Of a stretch of 19,058 nucleotides of DNA, positions 8,233 to 15,129 are shown piece by piece (position 1 is the stretch's first letter; each line of letters starts with the position of its first letter). The translations under genes and the position numbers were made by a program. Source of the stretch: Desulfobulbaceae bacterium UBA2262 (GTDB lineage Bacteria > Desulfobacterota > Desulfobulbia > Desulfobulbales > Desulfurivibrionaceae); contig DDXK01000027.1 of assembly GCA_002347185.1 (NCBI GenBank), positions 1 through 19,058 of the forward strand. The letters are read 5' to 3'. The notes under the pieces were generated by a model, which worked only from the letters and a program-made list of their open reading frames with translations, made no database searches and was not told the origin of the DNA.

Positions 8233-9975
8233 TTGCACAATCCTGAAGATTCAAAAGAACGGCGCGCCCCGGCAACCTGGCTGCCAAGAGTTTTGCTTCC
8301 CGCGCTCCTGCTCCTGCCCGCCATCGGCTGCGCCCCCCTCGATTCCCCGCCGGACTCCCTCGCCCTGCAGCAGCCTTCCCAGCCAATCAGCCGGGAAACA
8401 CGCCCCGTTTCGCCGCTGAACAGGCCCCGGCCTTTCCTCGCCCCGGAAACGGCACTCCAGGACTGGCAGGCGATCCTGCCCGGCGAGGAGGAAGAGGACC
8501 TTGCCACCCTGTACGACTTTCCGATCACCATGAATGAGCAGGTGGAATACTATCTCGACTTTTTCCAGAACCGCCAGCACAAGACCTTCGGCAGCTGGCT
8601 CTCCCGCTCGGCCCGCTACCTGCCCATGGTGAAAAAACAGCTCGCAGAGGCGGGCCTGCCCCAGGATCTCGCCTATCTTCCCCTCATCGAAAGCGGCTAC
8701 AACCTCCGGGCTTACTCCAGCGCCAAGGCGGTTGGCCCCTGGCAGTTCATGCAGGCCACCGGCCGCGGGTACGGGCTGACGGTGAACAGCTATGTCGACG
8801 AACGGCGCGACCCCATCAAGTCGACGCAGGCGGCCGTTGCCTACCTGGCGAACCTCTACGAGGAATTCGAATCATGGCACCTGGCGGTGGCTGCCTACAA
8901 CGCCGGAGAAGGCCGCATCCGGAAGGCGATAAAGGGGGAGGAGTCCACCGATTTCTGGGAGATTGCCAGCGGCAACTACCTGCATTCGGAAACCAGGGAA
9001 TATGTGCCCAAGCTCATCGCCGCGATCATGATCGCCAAGGATCCGGAGAAATACGGCTTCGCGGACATCGAATACGAAGAGCCCCTGGAGTTTGAAACGG
9101 TGGCAGTCCCCCGCTGGACCTCTCTCAAGGCGGTCGCCGTGGCCTGCGACACCGATTTCGAGGAAATCTACGACCTCAACCGCCAGCTCTGCAAGGCCGT
9201 CACCCCGCCCAATGTCCCCAGCTACCCGTTGCGGGTCCCGCCGGGCAAGAAGGAGCAGCTCCTGCAAAACTTGCCCCGGGTCAGGGAGGTGGCCACCACC
9301 GAATATCACGACCACGTCGTGGGCAAGGGGGAAACCCTGACCAAAATCTGCAAGAAATACGGCCTGCGCAAAACCACCCTGCTCAAGGCGAACAACCTGC
9401 AGCGGGAACGACTCACCCTCGGCCAGCGCCTCCGGATCCCTGTCGCGACCACGACCTTCAAGCTCTTCAGCGAAAGTCAGCTGGCCAGGGAAGAGAAAAC
9501 CCAGCAACCGACCACGCACCAGATTTCCCACAAGGTGCGCAGCGGGGAAACCGTCAGCAGCATTGCCAGGCGGTACAAGGTTTCCAGCCAGCAGATCATT
9601 TCCTGGAACAAGCTGAAAAACTCCGGCCGCATCAAGGTCGGCCAGAATCTCTCCCTCCACACCAGCAATGGCGACGTCACCCGACAGACAGACCAGACCG
9701 AGGCGACCGTGACACAGGAGATCATCCAGGCGGACAAAAAGAAAGAAACCCGGAGCGCCGGCAAGAGCCCCTCCCCTGCCAGAGAGGGCCAGACGGCGAA
9801 GGAAAACAAAACCCCGACCTATCATCTGGTCAAGCTCGGCGACACCCTCTGGTCCATCGCCCGGAAATACCAGCTTTCCCCCAGGGATCTCAAGGACTGG
9901 AACCAGCTTGAGGACGACCGCCTCCAGCCGGGCAACCGCCTCCGCCTGAACCTTCCGGAAGACATCGACACCTGA
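8233..9975 (+). CDS. mltD: Membrane-bound lytic murein transglycosylase D, three LysM repeats
   Basis: Lipoprotein that cleaves the glycan strand of peptidoglycan, forming 1,6-anhydro-muropeptides. The protein (580 aa) has an n-region with Arg/Lys, a hydrophobic segment and lipobox PAIGC (C33). The SLT domain spans about 125-250 with catalytic E153 in PLIESGYN, then AVGPWQFM and AVAAYNAGEGR, as in MltD. Three LysM modules, which bind GlcNAc in peptidoglycan, lie at about 358-403, 432-476 and 530-573, separated by polar linkers. The start is probably the TTG at 8233: no ATG or GTG lies before the signal peptide, and a later TTG would remove its positive residues. The ribosome site (GGGA, or the very close AAGG) is weak, so translation may be low. 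It is divergent from the PBP unit and overlaps the SDR gene by 1 nt. Confidence 0.94.
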   Translation: MHNPEDSKERRAPATWLPRVLLPALLLLPAIGCAPLDSPPDSLALQQPSQPISRETRPVSPLNRPRPFLAPETALQDWQAILPGEEEEDLATLYDFPITMNEQVEYYLDFFQNRQHKTFGSWLSRSARYLPMVKKQLAEAGLPQDLAYLPLIESGYNLRAYSSAKAVGPWQFMQATGRGYGLTVNSYVDERRDPIKSTQAAVAYLANLYEEFESWHLAVAAYNAGEGRIRKAIKGEESTDFWEIASGNYLHSETREYVPKLIAAIMIAKDPEKYGFADIEYEEPLEFETVAVPRWTSLKAVAVACDTDFEEIYDLNRQLCKAVTPPNVPSYPLRVPPGKKEQLLQNLPRVREVATTEYHDHVVGKGETLTKICKKYGLRKTTLLKANNLQRERLTLGQRLRIPVATTTFKLFSESQLAREEKTQQPTTHQISHKVRSGETVSSIARRYKVSSQQIISWNKLKNSGRIKVGQNLSLHTSNGDVTRQTDQTEATVTQEIIQADKKKETRSAGKSPSPAREGQTAKENKTPTYHLVKLGDTLWSIARKYQLSPRDLKDWNQLEDDRLQPGNRLRLNLPEDIDT

Positions 9976-10790
9976 TGGAACTGCGCGGCTCCATCGCCCT
10001 CGTTCTCGGGGGCGCCAAGGGCATTGGCAAGGCCATTGGCTTTGCCCTGGCCCGCGCCGGCGCAACGGTGCTCCTCACCTACTGGGACTGGCCGGAAGAG
10101 GCCGCGGCCATGCAGGAAGAGTTGCGGCTTCTTCCCGGCAACCATGCCGCCTTCCGGATCGACCTGCGCGACCCGCACCAGATAGCCGAGCTTTTCGCCA
10201 CCATCCGCGCGCGCTACGGCGCCCTCCACATCCTGATCAACAACATCGAACGCGGGGGGATGCCGGTGGTGCATGGCGCCTACACCCCGGAACAGTGGGA
10301 ACTCGAGATGGCCACCACCCTGCGGGCCAAGTGGTGGGTGATGCGCTCCGCCCTGCCCCTGCTCAAAGAGGCTCCCGCCGCGGCCGTCATCACCTTTTCC
10401 TCCATCGCCGGCCTGGTCGGCCGCAGCGGGCCGGCCGGCCTGATCTTCAACGATGGCTACAGCGCGGCCAACCGCGCCGTTTCCTCCTGGACGGAAACCT
10501 GGGCCAGGGAGGGCGCCCCCACGGTGCGGGTCAACGAACTGATGCTGGGATTTTTTGAAACCAGGCACGCGGAACAGACCCGGGGCTGGGGACTGCTCAG
10601 CGCCAGCCAGCAGGAGGCGATCCGCAGGCATACCCTGCTCGGCCGCACCGGCACCATCGAGGAGCTTGTCAAGGCGGTCTTCTTCCTGCTCACCGAAGCG
10701 ACCTTCATGACCGGCGGCGTCATCCGCATGGACGGCGGCTATGTGCTGGGCGGCGAGGAAATCCCCCCCATGCCGCCGGGGGTGGAATAG
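9975..10790 (+). CDS. Short-chain dehydrogenase/reductase family protein with altered active site
   Basis: A 271-residue Rossmann-fold protein of the SDR family; substrate unknown. The nucleotide-binding loop is GGAKGIGKAIG (residues 12-22), followed by the NN-x motif at N89-N90 and serines at 142-143 in FSSIAG. The tyrosine motif reads Y162-S-A-A-N166: the catalytic lysine of YxxxK is replaced by asparagine. The usual catalytic asparagine before helix 5 also seems to be lost (TTLRAKW). The C-terminal part (FLLTEATFMTGGVIRMDGGYVLGG) is typical of the FabG-like branch. It may bind NAD(P)H without normal oxidoreductase activity, or use a different chemistry. Its ATG overlaps the mltD stop (TGATG), implying coupled translation. 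The gene ends 3 nt before a convergent gene. Confidence 0.9.
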   Translation: MELRGSIALVLGGAKGIGKAIGFALARAGATVLLTYWDWPEEAAAMQEELRLLPGNHAAFRIDLRDPHQIAELFATIRARYGALHILINNIERGGMPVVHGAYTPEQWELEMATTLRAKWWVMRSALPLLKEAPAAAVITFSSIAGLVGRSGPAGLIFNDGYSAANRAVSSWTETWAREGAPTVRVNELMLGFFETRHAEQTRGWGLLSASQQEAIRRHTLLGRTGTIEELVKAVFFLLTEATFMTGGVIRMDGGYVLGGEEIPPMPPGVE

Positions 10791-10793
10791 AAC

Positions 10794-11093
10794 TTACTTT
10801 TTCTGCCCCATCCGGGCGAGCAGATCCTCCACCGCCCACTCCGGAATCTGATGCAGGATCATCTCCACAGCCTTGGCCTTCATGTCGTCCGCCTTCTTGG
10901 GGATGCCGCCTTCGCTCGCCGCCATCTCCGCCATGATGTCCTCGGCGTCGAACCAGCAGATCTCCTGATCGTTGTGGTCATAGACCGTCAGCACCCGACG
11001 GTTCTCCTCATGGAGATGCTCTTCTTCCATCACCGCTCCGACCATTTTCTTGGCCAGTTCATAGGGGATGCATTTCGTTTCGTCCGCACTCAT
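10794..11093 (-). CDS. Small protein of unknown function
   Basis: A 99-residue, acidic, probably cytoplasmic protein that I do not recognise. It has no signal peptide, membrane segment or metal motif. The middle (TVYDHNDQEICWFDAEDIMAE) could form beta strands and a helix, and the ends look helical. Two ATGs adjoin (11096 and 11093); GAGGAG sits 3 nt before the first and 6 nt before the second, so I prefer the second. The good ribosome site and coding-like composition support a real gene. It converges on the SDR gene with only 3 nt between the stop codons and no terminator between them, so the two transcripts should run into each other. Confidence 0.72.
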   Translation of the reverse strand: MSADETKCIPYELAKKMVGAVMEEEHLHEENRRVLTVYDHNDQEICWFDAEDIMAEMAASEGGIPKKADDMKAKAVEMILHQIPEWAVEDLLARMGQKK

Positions 11094-11256
11094 CATCTTC
11101 TCCTCGGGCCACCATCCGCCGACAGGGACGGGAAGGGGCCGGCAAAATCTTCTTGTCTCGACACCAGGAAAAACTCACTCCTCACTACTCCATTTCCGCG
11201 ATCTTTTCAACCGCTGCCTCTTTTCCCCACCGTAGCCGACCCTTCCCTTTTCCGCC

Positions 11257-11285
11257 TTGACGCCTCCGGGGCAGGCTGGTAAGTA
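11257..11285 (+). promoter_or_regulatory. Possible promoter for the deaminase/radical-SAM pair
   Basis: TTGACG (11257-11262), a 17-nt spacer and an extended -10-like TGG-TAAGTA (11280-11285). The -35 is good and the -10 poor, so this is tentative. It would give a leader of about 25 nt. The rest of 11097-11314 shows no other gene. Confidence 0.3.
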
Positions 11286-11314
11286 GGAGCCTGGATCAGC
11301 CACGGGAGTTTGGA

Positions 11315-11827
11315 ATGATGAAACACGAGCGCTTCATGCGCCTCGCCCTGGACCAGGCCCGCGAGGCCCTGGCCGCAAACGAATTTCCGGTGGGCGCCGT
11401 CATCGTCGCCGACGGAGAGGTGATGGCCGCGGGCAAACGGGCAAACAGCCTCAACGAGAGCGCCACCGAACTCGATCATGCCGAGATCGTCGCCCTGCGC
11501 GATCTTCTGGCCCGGCGTCCCGACATCGCCAGGACCAGCCTTGCCGTCTACTCCACCATGGAGCCCTGCCTGATGTGCTACAGCACTCTGCTGCTGAACG
11601 GAGTGCGCACCATCGTCTATGCCTACGAAGACGCCATGGGCGGCGGCACCGGCCTGCGGCTCGCCGACCTTGCCCCGCTCTATCGCGCCATGGAGCCGGA
11701 GGTGCGCATCGTACCCAGGGTGCTGCGGCCGGAAAGCCTCCAGCTTTTCAAAGAGTTTTTCACCAAGGCCGAAAACAGCTACTGGCAGGGAAGCCTGCTC
11801 GAGCGATACACCCTCTCCCAACCCTGA
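11315..11827 (+). CDS. Zinc-dependent nucleoside deaminase, TadA-like
   Basis: Cytidine/deoxycytidylate-deaminase fold enzyme, 170 aa, cytoplasmic. The zinc and proton-transfer motifs are intact: H55-A-E57 in DHAEIVAL and P84-C85-L-M-C88 in MEPCLMC. The N-terminus (MRLALDQAREALAANEFPVG) resembles TadA, the tRNA wobble adenosine deaminase. The part after the second motif differs from the usual TadA tail (CYSTLLLNGVRTIVYAYED, then LYRAMEPEVRIVPRVL), so it could instead act on a free base or nucleoside such as guanine or cytosine. GGGAG lies 6 nt before the ATG; an adjacent second ATG is also possible. It is followed after 15 nt by the radical-SAM gene, which suggests one transcript. Confidence 0.86.
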   Translation: MMKHERFMRLALDQAREALAANEFPVGAVIVADGEVMAAGKRANSLNESATELDHAEIVALRDLLARRPDIARTSLAVYSTMEPCLMCYSTLLLNGVRTIVYAYEDAMGGGTGLRLADLAPLYRAMEPEVRIVPRVLRPESLQLFKEFFTKAENSYWQGSLLERYTLSQP

Positions 11828-11842
11828 CCCTCCCTCGCCACC

Positions 11843-12844
11843 ATGAATCAATCCCTTGCCAGAACCATCCACTTCAGGCCGCAGGAACGCAACATCTTCT
11901 TTCATCTCCTCACCGCCTGCAATCTCTCCTGCCGCCACTGCTACATCAATCCGGCCCAGCACGGAACCGGCACCGTCTCCCGGCAGACCATGGAAGAATG
12001 GCTCACCCTTTTCTACAATCCGGCCAAGGAGAGCAACGTGATCTTCCTGGGCGGCGAGCCCACCCTGCACCCGGACCTCGTCCACGGCATCCGCTTTGCC
12101 CGCTCTCTGGGCTACAGGAGCATCACCATCGACTCGAACGGTTTTCTCCACCACAACCTGCTCGACCGCCTCTCTCCGGACGAGGCCGTACTCAGCTTCA
12201 GCCTTGACGGCCCGGACCCGGCGGTGAACGATCCGCTCCGCGGCGAGGGGGTGTTCGCCGTCTGCCGGGGCAATCTGGAAAAGGCCATTGCCCTGGGCTT
12301 TGACGTGAGCGTCATCTATACGGTGAGCAGCCTCAACCTCAATCACCTGCACCGCATGCCGGAACTGCTCGCCTCCCTGGGCTGCAAGCGCTTCTTCATC
12401 CAGGTCATCGGCCTGCGCGGCAAGTCGGCTGCCGGCGGCCAGGGAGGCCTGCAGGTGAGCCCGGAGGAATGGCTGCGGGTGATTCCCGAAGTGGCCAGCA
12501 ACGCGGCACGGCGGGGAATCCATGTCATCTACCCCAAGGTCTTTCTGGAGAGCGGCGAGGAATTCCAATGCGCGGGCCTGGTGGCGGAGAACTATTTCAT
12601 CTTCCCCAACGGCCGCGTCTATCTCTGCCCGCTCTGCGAGGATTTCCCTCTGCACAGCCATCGGATCGAGGGGAAACGACTCGTCGAAAACGAAGGCATC
12701 ACCGAAAAGAAGCTCTTTTCCCTCACCATCCCCGAAGGCTGCGTGATGAACAAGCTCCTGCAGCCGGGCAACATCGAATACCATGCGGACGGCAGCCCCC
12801 GCCACCGCATCTCCTGCTGCCTCCTGAAACAGGAACTGCGCTGA
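11843..12844 (+). CDS. Radical SAM protein with cysteine-rich C-terminus
   Basis: A 333-residue iron-sulfur enzyme that would cleave S-adenosylmethionine to a 5'-deoxyadenosyl radical. The cluster motif is C26-N-L-S-C30-R-H-C33-Y, followed by GGEP at 70-73 and further barrel strands (SFSLDGPDP, 118-126). The C-terminal third carries C243, C262-x-x-C265, C300 and C325-C326 around YFIFPNGRVYLCPLC. That layout is reminiscent of a SPASM/twitch extension that binds one or two extra Fe-S clusters, as in peptide- or protein-modifying members. The substrate cannot be told from the sequence. The ribosome site is poor, so translation may depend on the deaminase gene 15 nt upstream. No small peptide substrate gene is evident next to it. 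Confidence 0.9.
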   Translation: MNQSLARTIHFRPQERNIFFHLLTACNLSCRHCYINPAQHGTGTVSRQTMEEWLTLFYNPAKESNVIFLGGEPTLHPDLVHGIRFARSLGYRSITIDSNGFLHHNLLDRLSPDEAVLSFSLDGPDPAVNDPLRGEGVFAVCRGNLEKAIALGFDVSVIYTVSSLNLNHLHRMPELLASLGCKRFFIQVIGLRGKSAAGGQGGLQVSPEEWLRVIPEVASNAARRGIHVIYPKVFLESGEEFQCAGLVAENYFIFPNGRVYLCPLCEDFPLHSHRIEGKRLVENEGITEKKLFSLTIPEGCVMNKLLQPGNIEYHADGSPRHRISCCLLKQELR

Positions 12845-12865
12845 TTCTCCCCGCATCCCCTTCCG

Positions 12866-12890
12866 CCTTCCGGAGCCCCAAACCGGAAGG
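12866..12890. other. Inverted repeat after the radical-SAM gene
   Basis: CCTTCCGG and CCGGAAGG form an 8-bp perfect stem with a 9-nt loop, 22 nt after the stop codon. It is not followed by a T run on the plus strand (ACGCAAAAAACG), so if it ends the transcript it does not do so as a classical intrinsic terminator. Confidence 0.4.
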
Positions 12891-12935
12891 ACGCAAAAAA
12901 CGCCTATTTCCAAAGAGAAAAAAACCGCAAACCGC

Positions 12936-12964
12936 TTGGCAGGCCAAAAATGTTCTGCTAGGCT
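12936..12964 (+). promoter_or_regulatory. Candidate sigma-70 promoter of the first cytochrome gene
   Basis: TTGGCA (12936-12941, five of six), a 17-nt spacer and TAGGCT (12959-12964, three of six). The predicted start near 12971 leaves a leader of about 70 nt that contains the 16-bp palindrome. The weak -10 would suit activator control. Confidence 0.38.
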
Positions 12965-12983
12965 GATGCAAACACTGGGAAGA

Positions 12984-12999
12984 GGCGACCCGGGTCGCC
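12984..12999. promoter_or_regulatory. Perfect 16-bp palindrome, possible operator
   Basis: GGCGACCCGGGTCGCC equals its own reverse complement over all 16 bases. It sits between the predicted promoter and the ribosome site of the cytochrome gene, a usual place for a dimeric repressor. As RNA it has no free loop and would form only a shorter hairpin, so DNA binding is the likelier role. No regulator is identified. Confidence 0.45.
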
Positions 13000-13044
13000 A
13001 ACGCACGGACAACCACATCACGTTAAGGAGGGGAAAAGAAAACC

Positions 13045-13842
13045 ATGTACCACGGAAAAAAAGATGCTCCACTGCCCTGGCTGCTCAAGGGCGGCCTGCT
13101 CGGCCTCTCGCTCTTTGTTGCCGCCAACGCCCATGCCGCCTCGGCGCTCACGCCGGACGACTGCATCAAGTGCCACGACAAGGAGCCGCAGGAAATCGCC
13201 GACAACGGCGGAGCCCACAAGGCGCAGATAGGCTGCGTGGATTGCCACGAGGGACACCCGCCCCGGGTGAAAAACATCATTCCGGTCTGCAGCCAGTGCC
13301 ACAGCGGCGCCGACCACTTCAAACTGGAAAAATGCGGCGAATGCCACAGCAACCCGCACACCCCCCTGGCCATCACCCTGGCCGACGGCCTGACCGCCCC
13401 CTGCCTGACCTGCCACACGGATCAGATCGCGCAGCTCAAGGAGCGTCCCAGCAAGCACAGCGAGCAGGCCTGCAGTACCTGCCACCGCGAAAAGCACAAG
13501 TTCATCCCCAACTGCACCGACTGCCATGCGCCCCACACCCAGGGCCAGACGCAGAAAGAGTGCCTGACCTGCCACAAGCCGCACATGCCGCTGGAGGTCA
13601 CCTATCCGGAAAACACCCCGTCCAGCGCCTGCGCCGCCTGTCATGCGGAGGTCGACAAGCAGCTGAAGGCGAACCCGGCCAAGCACGCCACCCTGGAGTG
13701 CGCTGCCTGCCACCAGGAAAAGCACAAGATGATCCCCAAATGCCAGGGCTGCCACGGCGACAACCCGCATCCGGCGCCCATGCACGCGAAGTTCCCGCAA
13801 TGCGGCCAGTGCCACGGCATCGCCCATAATCTCAACAAGTAG
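13045..13842 (+). CDS. Periplasmic twelve-haem c-type cytochrome
   Basis: Secreted electron-transfer protein, 265 aa, with twelve CxxCH haem-binding motifs (first at C40; CIKCH, CVDCH, CSQCH, CGECH, CLTCH, CSTCH, CTDCH, CLTCH, CAACH, CAACH, CQGCH, CGQCH). The signal peptide has WLLKGG, a hydrophobic core and AHA, with cleavage after about residue 31. Many further His residues could be distal haem ligands, as in the cytochrome c3/c7 class. One haem per about 20 mature residues makes it a dense molecular wire, likely in periplasmic or outward electron flow; its partners are not in the window. AAGGAGGGG precedes the ATG at a rather long distance (about 11-13 nt). A paralogue faces it on the other strand. 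Confidence 0.94.
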   Translation: MYHGKKDAPLPWLLKGGLLGLSLFVAANAHAASALTPDDCIKCHDKEPQEIADNGGAHKAQIGCVDCHEGHPPRVKNIIPVCSQCHSGADHFKLEKCGECHSNPHTPLAITLADGLTAPCLTCHTDQIAQLKERPSKHSEQACSTCHREKHKFIPNCTDCHAPHTQGQTQKECLTCHKPHMPLEVTYPENTPSSACAACHAEVDKQLKANPAKHATLECAACHQEKHKMIPKCQGCHGDNPHPAPMHAKFPQCGQCHGIAHNLNK

Positions 13843-13863
13843 CCGCCAGCCAGTTCCGCGGAC

Positions 13864-13903
13864 GCAAGAAGGGCCGGGGGGGTATCCCCTCGGCCCTTCT
13901 TGC
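13864..13903. terminator. Strong bidirectional terminator between the two cytochrome genes
   Basis: GCAAGAAGGGCCG (13864-13876) and CGGCCCTTCTTGC (13891-13903) pair over 13 bp. The inner GGGGG/CCCCT extends this to about 18 bp with one G-T pair and a GTAT loop. TTGT follows on the plus strand. Its position 21 nt after one stop codon and 28 nt before the convergent stop suits termination in both directions. Confidence 0.85.
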
Positions 13904-13931
13904 TTGTAAGCCGCCGCTCCCCGCCCTTTTC

Positions 13932-14744
13932 TCAGCTCAAGGAGTGGGCTTCCTTGTGGCACTCGACACAGTTTTTGCCTTTTTTGCGGTGCTTTTTGCA
14001 GCCAAGCCGTTTCTCGTGACAAGAAAGACATTGCGGCGGCGGCAGGGAATGGTCCCCGTTGTGGCAAAAGGCACAGGTCAGGTTGCGATGCCGCCGCTTT
14101 GTGGCGGCCAGTTTGGCCGCCACCTCGGGATGGCAGGGCTGACAGGACTTGCCTGGCATCTCCTGCGGGATGCGGACCCGGGTGGGGGTGTGGGCGGGAT
14201 GACAAAGGAGGCACTCGGCCATGTTCTGCCCATCGAGATGGGGTGAATGGCAATGGAGGCACCCCGATGTCTCCCTGTGGACAGGGTGGCAAAAGGCACA
14301 GGATTGCAAGGCATGCCGGCTCGGATGCTCGGCAAATTCCCGGCCCTGCTTCTCGTGGCAGGCCAGACACTCCTCCCTGGCGTCACCGGGAAGCTCAAGA
14401 GAGGTCAGAGGCATGTGCGCCGCAGTATGGCATCTGGTGCAGCTTTCCAGGGAAAAATGGGGAGAGTCGGAATGGCATTGGGAGCAGGGGGGAATGAGAA
14501 CCTCCCCCTTGGGCGGGTGGCTGCCCTGGTGGCAGTCAAGGCAGGAAACACTGCTCTGGTGACGCCCCCCCTTCACGCTGACGGCGTCGGCCTCGTAGGA
14601 ATGGCATTTCGCGCAATCGGCGGCGAGCAGAGCCTGTCCGGGCTCCGCCCGGAGGGGAGTGCCGAAAAGCAGGACGAGCAGAAGGCCAAGCCCCCCCGTC
14701 CGCAATGCGGAACAAGACTTCTGCAGATTGCCTTTCACCTTCAC
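13932..14744 (-). CDS. Second periplasmic twelve-haem c-type cytochrome (paralogue)
   Basis: Secreted cytochrome of 270 aa with twelve CxxCH motifs (CAKCH, CLDCH, CSQCH, CTRCH, CLACH, CAFCH, CLHCH, CLLCH, CQPCH, CAFCH, CLSCH, CVECH). It aligns with the convergent cytochrome over its whole length, with the same motif spacing and shared blocks such as HPP-x-IP-CSQCHS and CHSPHLDGQ / CHAPHTQGQ. The signal peptide has KVKGNLQK, a Leu-rich core and LRA near residue 33. I chose the GTG at 14744 because AGGGGG lies 6 nt before it; the TTG at 14777 would add 11 residues and has no ribosome site. It is a diverged duplicate, probably an electron carrier with a different partner or potential. A basic stretch near the last haem (KRLGCKKHRKKGKN) is absent from the other copy. 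Confidence 0.93.
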   Translation of the reverse strand: MKVKGNLQKSCSALRTGGLGLLLVLLFGTPLRAEPGQALLAADCAKCHSYEADAVSVKGGRHQSSVSCLDCHQGSHPPKGEVLIPPCSQCHSDSPHFSLESCTRCHTAAHMPLTSLELPGDAREECLACHEKQGREFAEHPSRHALQSCAFCHPVHRETSGCLHCHSPHLDGQNMAECLLCHPAHTPTRVRIPQEMPGKSCQPCHPEVAAKLAATKRRHRNLTCAFCHNGDHSLPPPQCLSCHEKRLGCKKHRKKGKNCVECHKEAHSLS

Positions 14745-14887
14745 GTCTTCCCCCTGTCGAGAACAAAATCCGCTCAAAAAAAAATCAACTCACCGTAACG
14801 CCCCGCCCCCCGCCTCCACCTTCCCGCCCTTGTAAAGGAGTACCGGCCAACTCCCTTTCCGTACGATTTTTTTCCTGCTTCGCGGCC

Positions 14888-14916
14888 AGTATACAAAAAC
14901 GTCGCCGCCAAGCAAA
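14888..14916 (-). promoter_or_regulatory. Candidate promoter of the second cytochrome gene
   Basis: On the minus strand TTTGCT (14916-14911), a 17-nt spacer and TATACT (14893-14888, five of six to TATAAT). It would give a leader of about 135 nt. Confidence 0.42.
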
Positions 14917-15018
14917 GAAAATCGGGAGGAGATGAGCAAAGATTTTGCACGCTAACCCCGGCAGATCCACGCCGCCGGAAAGAAAGGCCGGCAGCAGAGG
15001 CCGGGCGAAAATTCCCGG

Positions 15019-15047
15019 TTGTGTCTCAAGGCCAGGTCGTCTATGAT
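15019..15047 (+). promoter_or_regulatory. Candidate sigma-70 promoter of hisHF
   Basis: TTGTGT (15019-15024), an exact 17-nt spacer and TATGAT (15042-15047, five of six). Transcription would begin near 15054, about 75 nt before the ATG. No histidine leader peptide or T-box is seen in the leader. Confidence 0.48.
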
Positions 15048-15129
15048 ACGTACTTTTTTAGACACTCCGCAGACAGGCGGGAGCTTTCATCCGCCCCGAA
15101 AACCACCCAGCAATTTTCCAGGTGCACAT

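Larger units (their letters stand above)
14745..15129. other. Divergent intergenic region between cytochrome and hisHF
   Basis: This 385-base gap holds one candidate promoter for each flanking gene and no supported gene. A seven-codon ATG-to-TAA reading frame at 14932-14955 follows GGGAGGAG but lies upstream of the hisHF promoter and has no His codons. Around 14834-14860 a bulged stem (AAAGGAGT / ACTCCCTTT) lies in the leader of the minus-strand cytochrome. Confidence 0.6.

Noticed and set aside
11207..13072. 621-codon minus-strand frame opposite the deaminase and radical-SAM genes
   Set aside because: Both plus-strand genes have intact catalytic motifs; the antisense frame has none.
13018..14370. 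450-codon minus-strand frame across both cytochromes
   Set aside because: It crosses the terminator and runs antisense to twelve clear haem motifs in the first cytochrome.
14932..14955. Seven-codon frame after GGGAGGAG as a his leader peptide
   Set aside because: It lies upstream of the predicted hisHF promoter, has no His codons, and the ribosome-site spacing is too short.
15019..15129. Upstream extension of HisHF by 37 codons
   Set aside because: The ATG at 15130 has a ribosome site and matches the normal HisH start; the extension covers the promoter.
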